Positions 1-5,572 of a stretch of 6,469 nt of DNA are shown here, in pieces. This stretch comes from Acidobacteriota bacterium (GTDB lineage: Bacteria > Acidobacteriota > Terriglobia > UBA7540). The stretch covers positions 939-7,407 of the forward strand of contig PLWR01000086.1 of the NCBI GenBank assembly GCA_003165615.1, read 5' to 3'. The translations under genes were made by a program, and so were the position numbers. A model generated the notes under the pieces. The model searched no databases and was not told the origin of the DNA. It saw nothing but the letters and a program-made list of their open reading frames with translations. The number at the start of each line of letters is the position of its first letter. Position 1 is the first letter of the stretch.

Positions 1-194
1 AAGTAGTCGAGGGGATTCTGAAGCGCCCAGTCAGGCTCAAGTTTGGGGCCACCCGGCACGCGTTCATCAATGACACCATCCGGGTAAGGAACCAGGGCCG
101 ACGACATGAGCTTTCCATCGCGCACACGCACCACCACGGCGCGACCTGATTCCGTTCCGTAGTCAATTCCCAGCACAAACTTGTCTTTGGACAT
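1..194 (-). CDS. araB: L-ribulokinase-like FGGY carbohydrate kinase, N-terminal part
   Basis: This is the start of a gene running off the left edge; 64 full codons are visible from the ATG at 194. The protein begins [20 protein letters not shown], the phosphate-binding N-terminal strand-turn of FGGY/ASKHA-fold sugar kinases, in the GTESGRA form typical of ribulokinases rather than the GTQSxK/GTTS form of xylulose or glycerol kinases. The following stretch, VIDERVP (about residues 42-48) and [11 protein letters not shown] (about 54-64), also matches the ribulokinase N-terminus. Family role: ATP-dependent phosphorylation of L-ribulose (some members act on other pentuloses) in cytoplasmic L-arabinose breakdown. 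The start is well supported: GGGAGG lies 5 bases upstream of the ATG. A palindrome at 211-236 sits just before this site and may affect expression. The gene is divergent from the MBL gene. Neighbouring ara genes would lie outside the window, so the substrate is inferred only. Confidence 0.85.
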   Translation of the reverse strand, partial: MSKDKFVLGIDYGTESGRAVVVRVRDGKLMSSALVPYPDGVIDERVPGGPKLEPDWALQNPLDY

Positions 195-210
195 AGAGGC
201 CTCCCTATCG

Positions 211-236
211 CTTCTGCTGCCTCGGCAAAGCAGAAG
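211..236. promoter_or_regulatory. Palindrome upstream of araB ribosome binding site
   Basis: Arms CTTCTGC (211-217) and GCAGAAG (230-236) are perfect 7-bp inverted repeats. An inner TGCC/GGCA pair (218-221 with 224-227) extends the match to 11 pairs with a 2-base bulge. It lies about 17 bases upstream of the araB ATG, next to its Shine-Dalgarno sequence. It could be an operator for a sugar-responsive repressor or an mRNA hairpin in the araB leader; the sequence alone does not decide between these. The symmetry is seen; the function is inferred. Confidence 0.4.
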
Positions 237-378
237 GTTGTATGGCCGACTCGGGTAAGCGAGCTGTCGCTATGGCAACCGAGCGGCGGGCCACACATCA
301 TCTATTAGAGCGTGGCGGAGTGCAAGAGGAAAAAGAGGATCCGCGATTGGGGACGGGGGGTCGGGGCTGTAGAAGAAC

Positions 379-441
379 AGTAGGCAACGAACGCTTTTTG
401 CGAGTCTCGGCGGGCCGGGATAGGCAGCAGGCAGCGAACGC
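379..441. repeat. TAGGCAG heptamer direct repeats with CGAACGC tail
   Basis: Positions 381-394 read TAGGCAA then CGAACGC. Positions 421-441 read TAGGCAG, CAGGCAG, then CGAACGC. The second copy is the first with one additional 7-base unit, as expected from slippage of a heptanucleotide repeat. The same TAGGCAG unit occurs twice in tandem at 1486-1499, just past the MBL gene. Confidence 0.6.
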
Positions 442-529
442 GCGAATTCGGCTGCGTCAAAATCTGCGTCGTAGCGCCCGGTGGCCCTCTGGTGTTAGTA
501 TCCCACTCATCCCCCGATTGGAGTCGCGC

Positions 530-1477
530 ATGGAACTCTATCCCCACGTCTATCAAATCCAATCCCTGTTTGGAGGCCGGAACCTTTTTCAGTATCTCTT
601 TGTGGGGGATAACACGGTGCTGGTTGACACGGGCATCGCGCCGACGCCCGAGCAGGTGGTCTTTCCCTACATGGATTCGCTGGAACTAAGTCCCAGCCGC
701 CTGACACTTGCAGTTACGACGCACGCGGACATGGACCATCAGGGCGGCAATGACGCCATCAAGCGCGTCTCGCCTGGCACCTGGCTCAGTTGTGGCGCCG
801 CCGACCGCGACCTGGTGGAGGACCCCCGCGCCCTCTACGACATTCGGTATAACTTCCTCCGCGCCGACCATGAAGTAGGGTTCGACCCGGTGCCCCCACC
901 CGACGCCGGCAAAGCCCGCCGGATGGACCTCTGTTTTACGGGAGGAGAGATCATTCGCCTGCGTGACGGCTGGCATCTGGAAGTCCTTCACGTGCCGGGG
1001 CACTCGCACGGCCATTTGGCGCTATACGATCCGCTCCACAAGACGGCCTTTGTGGGCGACGCCATTCATGGCCGCGGTTGCCCGTACGCCACCGGAGGCA
1101 TGGCCATCCCCGTGACTTACTACTACATCGACATCTACCTTTCCACGCTCCGCTACTTTGAGCACTTGCCCATCGACACGCTATACTCCGGCCATTGGCC
1201 GACGATGCGCGGGGAAGAGATTCGCGACTTCATCGCCGAGTCGCGACAGACGGTGGAACTACTGGAGCGCGTCATCCTGACCAGCCTGGAAAAGCACCGC
1301 CCCGGACTCACGTTGAAAGAGCTGATTGACGCCGTGGCGAGTGCGGTCGGTGATTGGCCACCCGATTCCCTGGTGCTCGCCATGTTCCCCGTCAAAGGAC
1401 ATCTCGATCGCCTGGAAGAGCAAGGCAAAATCCGCGCACTGCGCGGGACGCGGCCGTTGAAATGGGAGATAACGTAG
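530..1477 (+). CDS. MBL-fold metallo-hydrolase with C-terminal winged-helix-like tail
   Basis: A 315-residue metallo-beta-lactamase-fold protein, probably a cytoplasmic hydrolase as no signal peptide is visible. The fold signature is clear: the strand VLVDTG (about residues 31-36), metal motif HADMDH (65-70), the third metal His in VPGHSHGH (H158), bridging Asp in FVGDAIHG (D177), and the last His in YSGHWP (H222). The metal motif is HxDxDH, with Asp67 where most members have a second His, so the metal site is a variant. Residues about 255-315 are predicted helical and basic (LTLKELIDAV, then LDRLEEQGKIRAL), resembling the winged-helix tail found after LACTB2-like MBL domains. The start at 530 is chosen because the fold begins at MELYPHVYQI and GGAG lies 8 bases upstream; the in-frame upstream ATG at 242 adds only low-complexity residues. 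Substrate is unknown; the araB neighbour is divergent and gives no firm clue. Convergent with the aldo/keto reductase gene. Confidence 0.85.
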   Translation: MELYPHVYQIQSLFGGRNLFQYLFVGDNTVLVDTGIAPTPEQVVFPYMDSLELSPSRLTLAVTTHADMDHQGGNDAIKRVSPGTWLSCGAADRDLVEDPRALYDIRYNFLRADHEVGFDPVPPPDAGKARRMDLCFTGGEIIRLRDGWHLEVLHVPGHSHGHLALYDPLHKTAFVGDAIHGRGCPYATGGMAIPVTYYYIDIYLSTLRYFEHLPIDTLYSGHWPTMRGEEIRDFIAESRQTVELLERVILTSLEKHRPGLTLKELIDAVASAVGDWPPDSLVLAMFPVKGHLDRLEEQGKIRALRGTRPLKWEIT

Positions 1478-1484
1478 GGACTGG

Positions 1485-1584
1485 GTAGGCAGTAGGCAGA
1501 TACAAATTCTGAATTATGAATTCTGAATTGTGAAACAGCTACATATGATGCAGTCCTAACGTTCAGAATTCAGAATTTAGGATT
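1485..1584. repeat. Inverted heptamer repeats in convergent junction
   Basis: Immediately after the MBL stop are two GTAGGCA units (1485-1498), then four 7-base units AATTCTG, AATTATG, AATTCTG, AATTGTG (1505-1532). After a unique spacer come the reverse-oriented units CAGAATT, CAGAATT, TAGGATT (1564-1584). The arms 1504-1520 and 1562-1578 pair over 17 bases with one mismatch (position 1516). The array fills the gap between two genes that converge (MBL ends at 1477, reductase ends at 1617). A small extra hairpin GAAGG-CAA-CCTTC (1602-1614) lies next to the reductase stop, without a T-run. The transcript could fold into a long AT-rich stem and act as a bidirectional terminator or 3' end stabiliser; this is inference. 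Confidence 0.7.
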
Positions 1585-1616
1585 TGGAGCGCCGCCACGG
1601 GGAAGGCAACCTTCAC

Positions 1617-2588
1617 TTAACGGTTGTATTTCGGGGTGATGCCGCGCAGGCGCTTCCACACCGCGTCGCAGCGTTCCAAGACAGATTTGTCCAGCCTTGG
1701 GCCTTCTGCAGCCTTCAGGTTTTCTTCCAGTTGCTCCAGCCGCGATGCTCCCAGAATTATGGAATCGACGGCAGGTTGGGTAAGCAGCCACTGGAACGCC
1801 AGTTCCACCAGGGTTTTGCCCGCCTCCTGGGCGATGGAACGGAGTTCCTCCACGGCGGCGAAGTCGTCATCAAGCCAGTAGCGATCCAAATACATTTTGT
1901 TGCCGTCGAAACGTGTGCCGGGAATCGGCCCGCCCTGCCGGGAGTGCTTGCCCGTCAACAGGCCTCCCGCAAGCGGATTGTAAGGAACCACCGCCACGCC
2001 GAAGCGCTGGCAGAAAGGCAGGTATTCGTCTTCAATTCCGCGGGCAATCAGGTTGTACATGGGCTGCGAAATAAAATAGGGATGGTAGCCACGTTTTTCA
2101 CAAATCCACAGAATTTCCGCAACCTGCCACGCGGCATAATTCGAAATGGCAGGGAAACGCACTTTGCCTGCCCGCACCAGCTCTTCCATAGTTTCGAGTG
2201 TTTCTTCGATGGGGGTGGCGTAATCGGGCAGGTGCAGGTAATAGAGATCAACGTAGTCGGTTCCCAGGCGCGCGAGGCTGGCATCAATCGCCTTGCGCAT
2301 GGCGGCGCGTGACAAACCCTCCTCATCAGGAGCATCGCCCATCTTGCCGCGGACCTTGGAGGCCAGGATAACCTTGTCGCGCCTCCCCTTGAGGGTCCTG
2401 CCCACGATGATTTCCGCCGCCCCGCGATTGTAGACGTTTGCCGTGTCAAAGAAATTGATTCCCGCGCCAAGGCACGTATCCACTATGCGCAGTGCGGTGG
2501 CTTCGTCGGTCTGGGCGCCAAAGTTCATCGTCCCAAAGGAGAGGCGCGAAACCCTGAGCCCGGTCTTGGGAAGTGTGCGAAATTCCAT
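1617..2588 (-). CDS. Aldo/keto reductase
   Basis: A 323-residue NAD(P)H-dependent oxidoreductase of the aldo/keto reductase superfamily, a (beta/alpha)8 barrel of usual length for the bacterial single-domain group. The catalytic tetrad is complete: D48 and Y53 in FFDTANVYNRG, K78 in ILASKVRG, H119 in YYLHLPD. Other family marks are SFGTMNFG (residues 17-24), GKVRFPAISNYAAWQ (141-155), the QPMYNL strand (175-180), VVPYNPLAGGLLTGK (200-214) and the cofactor phosphate-binding stretch IILGASRLEQLEENL (277-291). It probably reduces aldehydes or ketones in the cytoplasm; the substrate cannot be read from sequence. An upstream in-frame ATG at 2678 would add 30 residues overlapping the REP-like cluster. 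I chose 2588 because the family N-terminus MEFRTLPKTGLRVSRL starts there and GGAGG lies 6 bases upstream. The gene is divergent from the cupin and convergent with the MBL gene, so it is probably a single-gene transcript. A short palindrome CCAAATTTTGG (2612-2622) lies about 24 bases upstream of the start. Confidence 0.93.
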   Translation of the reverse strand: MEFRTLPKTGLRVSRLSFGTMNFGAQTDEATALRIVDTCLGAGINFFDTANVYNRGAAEIIVGRTLKGRRDKVILASKVRGKMGDAPDEEGLSRAAMRKAIDASLARLGTDYVDLYYLHLPDYATPIEETLETMEELVRAGKVRFPAISNYAAWQVAEILWICEKRGYHPYFISQPMYNLIARGIEDEYLPFCQRFGVAVVPYNPLAGGLLTGKHSRQGGPIPGTRFDGNKMYLDRYWLDDDFAAVEELRSIAQEAGKTLVELAFQWLLTQPAVDSIILGASRLEQLEENLKAAEGPRLDKSVLERCDAVWKRLRGITPKYNR

Positions 2589-2621
2589 ATCTTTCCTCCC
2601 ATAAATCGCATCCAAATTTTG

Positions 2622-2690
2622 GCAGGCTGATGAAAAAGTCCGTGCAGCGCTGCTGCAGCGCCGGCTTCCAGCCTGCAAGATGCCGGCGCT
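2622..2690. repeat. REP-like cluster of nested palindromes
   Basis: A perfect 9-bp stem AGCGCCGGC (2657-2665) with GCCGGCGCT (2682-2690) encloses a 16-base loop. The loop contains CAGCCTGC (2669-2676), the exact reverse complement of GCAGGCTG at 2622-2629, so the two pairings compete or form a pseudoknot-like fold. Between them lie the palindromes GCAGCGCTGC (2644-2653) and GCTGCAGC (2652-2659). The density of symmetry and the high GC are like bacterial repetitive extragenic palindromes. Copy number in the genome is unknown from this window. Confidence 0.6.
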
Positions 2691-2854
2691 ACAAACGGCG
2701 GAGCGGCGCTGTTTTAAATCTCGTAGCGCCCCGCCCTATATTACAATAGGTATCTGCGCCGGAACCGCCTTTGTTACAACTTGCGCGGGACCTCGAATGG
2801 CTTGGCTGTGAGCTTGAGTACTGCTGCGGTCATAGAGCAACGGGTTGCAAATCG

Positions 2855-2871
2855 AGCTTTCTGGGAAAGCT
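2855..2871. promoter_or_regulatory. Palindrome before the cupin ribosome binding site
   Basis: AGCTTTC (2855-2861) and GAAAGCT (2865-2871) are perfect 7-bp arms around TGG, ending 2 bases before the cupin Shine-Dalgarno AGGAG (2874-2878). It may be an operator or an mRNA hairpin that affects access to the ribosome binding site. Function is inferred. Confidence 0.35.
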
Positions 2872-2888
2872 CCAGGAGATTCCGTATA

Positions 2889-3155
2889 ATGGACGAACAA
2901 CTTTTGATGAAGCAATTGCAGGATGAAGGGTTCGACGACGTATACGTTTGGGAAGACAGTCCGGATATGAACTATCCGCCGCACCAACACCCTGACGTCT
3001 CAGCCCATATCATCCTGACGGGTGAGATGACCGTGACGGTCGATGGGCAAACCCGCACTTACAAGCCGGGCGAGCGCTTCGATATTCCGGGGAAGACCCC
3101 CCACGCCGCCCGCGTGGGCCCAGAAGGGTGCAAATACCTTGTGGGAGAGATGTGA
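2889..3155 (+). CDS. Small single-domain cupin protein
   Basis: An 88-residue protein that is almost only one cupin beta-barrel. Cupin motif 1 reads YPPHQHPDVSAHIILTGEM (about residues 29-47), with His32 and His34 as metal ligands. Motif 2 is FDIPGKTPHAARVGPEG (64-80), with His72 as the third ligand. The usual motif 1 Glu is absent: the aligned position is Ser or Ala, with a His two residues later, so metal binding, if present, rests on three His or uses His40. The N-terminal YVWEDSPDMNYPPH resembles short stand-alone cupins of unknown substrate. No enzyme activity can be assigned; it could be a small metal- or ligand-binding protein. The start at 2889 is preferred over the in-frame ATG at 2781 because AGGAG precedes it by 10 bases and the upstream 36 residues look non-coding. 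It is a single gene, divergent from the reductase and convergent with the kdsB operon. Confidence 0.8.
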   Translation: MDEQLLMKQLQDEGFDDVYVWEDSPDMNYPPHQHPDVSAHIILTGEMTVTVDGQTRTYKPGERFDIPGKTPHAARVGPEGCKYLVGEM

Positions 3156-3228
3156 CAAGTGACGAGTGAAAAGTGACAAGCTGAGTTCTTCTGGTCGGCT
3201 GGTCACTCGTCACTTGAAACTGGCCACT
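3149..3228. repeat. Inverted heptamer repeats in second convergent junction
   Basis: Units GATGTGA (containing the cupin stop codon), CAAGTGA, CGAGTGA and AAAGTGA run at exact 7-base spacing from 3149 to 3176, followed by CAAG. The reverse-oriented units GGTCACT, CGTCACT, TGAAACT and GGCCACT run from 3201 to 3228. Arms 3156-3169 and 3203-3216 are perfectly complementary over 14 bases (CAAGTGACGAGTGA with TCACTCGTCACTTG) around a 33-base loop. The array sits between the cupin (stop 3155) and the DUF2252 gene (stop 3235), which converge. No T-run follows either arm, so it is not a classical Rho-independent terminator, although the hairpin could end or protect both transcripts. Confidence 0.75.
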
Positions 3229-3234
3229 GCCCTT

Positions 3235-4311
3235 CTACCCCTTACGCCATTCTTCCCAATCTTTTCGGACCGCGTCCAACATCTTTTTGGCCGCCTCATG
3301 AACCCATCCGGACTTATGCTTGGGGAGGTCGCGGCGCACATTCTTGACTGCCGCTTTGCTTCCCAGATGGATGTTGGCGGTTTCGAAGCCCATGGAGTGG
3401 AGCAGGCGTTCCTCATCACGTTTCTTGGGGATCGCGGCCATTTCAATGCGTGAGCAATGGGGAGCGAGGCGGCGCACAATCCACCGGCCGCGCAAGTGAA
3501 CGTAGGGATCAAGGGAGCGGGCGGCCGTAGTGATAATCTCTTCGTAGAAGATCTTCCTCGATCCTTTTTCCTCCTTCGCCCAGAAGCACGCGGACGGGAC
3601 CAAAGCCTTGGCCTCACGCGCCACGCGGCCTCCATCCCAATCCGCCAGCGCCACGTAGCGCTCGCGCCCCAAGCTTCCCAACCCTGCCACGCGGTGCGCA
3701 ACGCGATACACCAACCCCGGCGCGGGCATAAGATCCTCCAGAGCCTTGCGCGCGCTCTTGGGAACTTCTCCGCGCACGGAAGGAAGCGCGCTCATCTTTC
3801 CCCAGAAGTGGATGGGGTCGCGCAGCTCACCGGTGGCTGCCTCGCGCAGCCACTTGTTATTCTCTTCCAGCACAAAAGGTTTGCCGCCGGCTTCCAACCC
3901 CTCCCGATACCCTGCCAGGATGGCCGCGCACGCTTCTTCATGCGCAAGGGTGAGATGGTTGGCATTAATTGCCAAGTGGGCGCTGACCGCCAGCCTCACC
4001 AGATCGACGGTATACGGCATGGGGTAGGCTTCGTCGAAATCATTCACACCCCAAATCAGCCGGGCTTCCTTGTCGCGCCAGGTGCCGAAATTCTCCACGT
4101 GCAGGTCGCCCACGGCCAGCACGCGCGGCGCTCGGGCCAGGTCCGGACAGATCAGAGGCCACACCTGCATCCAGCGGTAGAAGGTGGCGCGCAGAAATTG
4201 AAACGGATCCGCGGCCATGCGGGTGTGTTTCAGAGCCAGATCGGCCGGAACAATCGTAATGCTCTTGGCCAGCCACGCCTCATATTTCTTGGTTGCCTTT
4301 TGGATGCGCAT
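3235..4311 (-). CDS. DUF2252 family protein, phosphotransferase-like
   Basis: A 358-residue cytoplasmic protein of the DUF2252 family, somewhat shorter than many members. Recognisable stretches are MAADPFQFLRATFYRW (residues 32-47), VLAVGDLHVENFGTW (64-78), VNDFDEA (89-95), VDLVRLAVS (102-110), RVAGLGSLGRERYVAL (207-222) and GFETANIHLGS (308-318). GDLHVENFG followed by NDFDEA looks like the catalytic and metal-binding loops of aminoglycoside-phosphotransferase-like kinases (Asp69 and Asn74, then Asp91 or Asp93), so a phosphotransfer role is plausible; the family's substrate is not established. The start codon lies 6 bases after the kdsB stop, and the sequence GGAAGGTAGG, which includes the kdsB stop TAG, serves as its ribosome binding site, so the two genes are probably translationally coupled. 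An 870-base open frame on the opposite strand is a shadow. The pairing with kdsB may be phylum-specific; it does not by itself prove a role in LPS. Confidence 0.88.
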   Translation of the reverse strand: MRIQKATKKYEAWLAKSITIVPADLALKHTRMAADPFQFLRATFYRWMQVWPLICPDLARAPRVLAVGDLHVENFGTWRDKEARLIWGVNDFDEAYPMPYTVDLVRLAVSAHLAINANHLTLAHEEACAAILAGYREGLEAGGKPFVLEENNKWLREAATGELRDPIHFWGKMSALPSVRGEVPKSARKALEDLMPAPGLVYRVAHRVAGLGSLGRERYVALADWDGGRVAREAKALVPSACFWAKEEKGSRKIFYEEIITTAARSLDPYVHLRGRWIVRRLAPHCSRIEMAAIPKKRDEERLLHSMGFETANIHLGSKAAVKNVRRDLPKHKSGWVHEAAKKMLDAVRKDWEEWRKG

Positions 4312-4317
4312 AGAAAC

Positions 4318-5064
4318 CTACCTTCCTGACTGTGAATTTAAGCAATGGAAATATTCCTCGACGCGATGGAGGTCTTCCTCCGTATCCACACCAATCGTGT
4401 CATAGGGAGTTTCCATCACCGCGATGTCAATGCCGTTCTCCAGGTAGCGTAATTGCTCCAGCTTCTCCAGTTTCTCCAGCGGAGATGGCGGGAGATGGTG
4501 AAATGTTTCCAGCGCCGCGGCGCTGAAGGCGTAGAAGCCCTGGTGCTTGAAGTATTGCACCTGCCCCGAGCCGTCGCGAGTGAAGGGGATGCGCGCGCGG
4601 GAGAAATACAGCGCGCGACCGGTGAGGTCGGTGACCACCTTCACCACATTCGGGTCCAGCGCGGTCTCCGCATCAATGGCCACCTTGAGGGTTGAAACCC
4701 GCGCCGCGGGGTCCTCATTAAAAGGCCGCAGCAGGCGTTCCAAGTGATCCGGGGTGATCATGGGCTCATCTCCCTGGATGTTGACGTAGATGGCGGCGGG
4801 TTCCTTCGCCATGACTTCCGCCAGACGGTCGGTGCCCGACTTGTGCTCGCGCGAAGTCATCATTACAGGGATGCCCTGCTCGCGACAAAAGGATTCGATT
4901 TCCGGGGAATCCGTTGCCACCAGTAAATGATCGAGGCACGCCGCCTGGCGCGCGTGTTCGTAAACCCAGGCAATCATGGGGCGGCCACAGATGGCCCGCA
5001 GCGGTTTGCCCGGCAACCTCGTGGATTCGAGCCGCGCCGGGATGACTCCTAGAACTCTTTGCAT
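4318..5064 (-). CDS. kdsB: 3-deoxy-manno-octulosonate cytidylyltransferase
   Basis: A 248-residue CMP-Kdo synthetase, the usual length for KdsB. It joins CTP and Kdo to give CMP-Kdo in the cytoplasm, activating the sugar for transfer to lipid A during LPS core synthesis. Motifs in order: nucleotide-binding IPARLESTRLPGKPL (residues 8-22), SGTDRLAE (76-83), VNIQGDEPMI (94-103, with the metal-binding Asp99 region), FSRARIPF (154-161), the Kdo-side YFKHQGFYAF (171-180), LEKLEQLRYLENG (199-211) and VDTEEDL (226-232). The start at 5064 is the only one possible, since a stop lies in frame at about 5098 with no other ATG or GTG between. Its ribosome binding site is weak (GGA about 10 bases upstream). 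It is the first gene of a two-gene unit with the DUF2252 gene. The upstream neighbour on the same strand is the mazF-like remnant, 70 bases away. I see no convincing promoter in that gap, so transcription may start further upstream. Confidence 0.95.
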   Translation of the reverse strand: MQRVLGVIPARLESTRLPGKPLRAICGRPMIAWVYEHARQAACLDHLLVATDSPEIESFCREQGIPVMMTSREHKSGTDRLAEVMAKEPAAIYVNIQGDEPMITPDHLERLLRPFNEDPAARVSTLKVAIDAETALDPNVVKVVTDLTGRALYFSRARIPFTRDGSGQVQYFKHQGFYAFSAAALETFHHLPPSPLEKLEKLEQLRYLENGIDIAVMETPYDTIGVDTEEDLHRVEEYFHCLNSQSGR

Positions 5065-5134
5065 CGTAGGGATCCAAGGGCAGGATATGCTTAGACATCA
5101 CCACTTTGCAAGCGTTTGATGAATGCTCACAACG

Positions 5135-5454
5135 TCAAGCAAGTACGTTTTGCAGGGTTTTGAGCGTCGAGGCCAGGGTGGACGAGCTGATGTCCCCCAG
5201 CCGTTTGACCAGCCGGACCTTATGCCGTGTTCGAATTTGGTCGAGCAGGATGAGCCCCCACTTTCCTTGAAAGGTCGGGGCAATGCGATAAGGCGCGGGC
5301 CGCGCTGGGGAGATGGTAGGGGTCGCCGTGGCGACCGGTCGACGAGGTCCAGCGCCGCTGGCAATCCGCATTTTTATGGAGGGAAAAAGGTGCAGAAAGT
5401 GCCATTGCGGTGGCCCCGCCAGCAATAAACCTCGCCATAATTAACGCCGAGCAT
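5135..5454 (-). pseudogene. Frameshifted MazF/PemK-like toxin remnant
   Basis: The C-terminal half is intact in one frame: GLILLDQIRTRHKVRLVKRL followed by GDISSSTLASTLKTLQNVLA and a stop at 5135. LLDQIRT, then K/RLVKRLG, then a helix rich in Ser/Thr and Leu is the characteristic ending of MazF/PemK endoribonuclease toxins. The same frame also has GAGPRRPVA (about 35 residues earlier), matching the GxxxRRPV stretch of the family. The expected N-terminus, a start followed by YGEVYCW (family RGEVYWA), lies in a different frame from an ATG at 5454 and stops at 5374. The total span of about 106 codons equals a normal MazF, so a small indel, rather than a large deletion, separates the halves. Middle residues (Ala- and Pro-rich) are poorly conserved. 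No MazE-like antitoxin is visible upstream on this strand. Family recognition rests mainly on the last 45 residues; alternatively this is a divergent live toxin using a TTG start at 5425. Confidence 0.6.
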
Positions 5455-5542
5455 TGGGGACGCTGGAAAAAGCCCGTTTTTGCTGGTTTTTTCGAAGTTG
5501 GGTGACCCGGTCGGAGGCGCTATTTTCAAGGCTGCGGAGTGT

Positions 5543-5572
5543 TTGGCATTGCCCCCGAATTCGTGGTATATT
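5543..5572 (+). promoter_or_regulatory. Probable dnaA promoter, extended -10 type
   Basis: TTGGCA (5543-5548) and TATATT (5567-5572) are each one base from the sigma-70 consensus, with an 18-base spacer. TG at 5564-5565 gives an extended -10 (TGnTATATT). Transcription would start at about 5579, leaving a leader of about 205 bases before the dnaA ATG. A/T tracts with GCTGG repeated at 5462-5466 and 5482-5486 lie 50-80 bases upstream. It is the best promoter match I see in the window. Confidence 0.6.

Larger units (their letters stand above)
195..529. other. Divergent intergenic region, araB / MBL hydrolase
   Basis: This 335-base gap must hold the promoters of both flanking genes, but I cannot point to a convincing -35/-10 pair for either. 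An open frame from 242 runs into the MBL gene. Its 96 extra residues are rich in Arg and Gly and look like translated non-coding DNA, so I treat it as intergenic. Visible structure: a palindrome at 211-236, a nested imperfect inverted repeat at about 246-283 (CTCGG with CCGAG outside, AGCGA with TCGCT inside), and two TAGGCA/CGAACGC direct repeats at 381-394 and 421-441. Confidence 0.6.
2589..2888. other. Divergent intergenic region, reductase / cupin
   Basis: This 300-base region separates the divergent reductase and cupin genes and should hold both promoters, though I find no strong -35/-10 pair. It contains the palindrome CCAAATTTTGG (2612-2622), the REP-like cluster at 2622-2690, an AT-rich patch around 2738-2751 (CTATATTACAATAG, a possible -10 area for the cupin) and a palindrome at 2855-2871. 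An open frame covers 2781-2888 upstream of the cupin, but its residues show no cupin-family character. Confidence 0.55.

Noticed and set aside
242..529. 96-residue N-terminal extension of the MBL hydrolase
   Set aside because: The residues are low-complexity and rich in Arg and Gly, contain the degenerate heptamer repeats, and precede a start with a better ribosome binding site at 530.
1584..2312. 242-codon open frame on the plus strand, opposite the aldo/keto reductase
   Set aside because: It is antisense to a gene with a full catalytic tetrad, shows no recognisable domain, and lacks a ribosome binding site.
3149..3228. CRISPR array
   Set aside because: The repeats are 7 bases long without unique spacers and change orientation midway, unlike CRISPR repeats of over 20 bases.
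3457..4329. 290-codon open frame on the plus strand, opposite the DUF2252 gene
   Set aside because: It overlaps a gene with clear family motifs and its product (many Gln, His, Arg and Pro, no domain) looks like an antisense shadow of GC-rich codons.
4456..4482. 9-base tandem repeat (CTCCAGnTT type) within kdsB
   Set aside because: It encodes LEKLEKLEQLR, which fits the normal length and helix of KdsB, so it is a coincidence of codon use.
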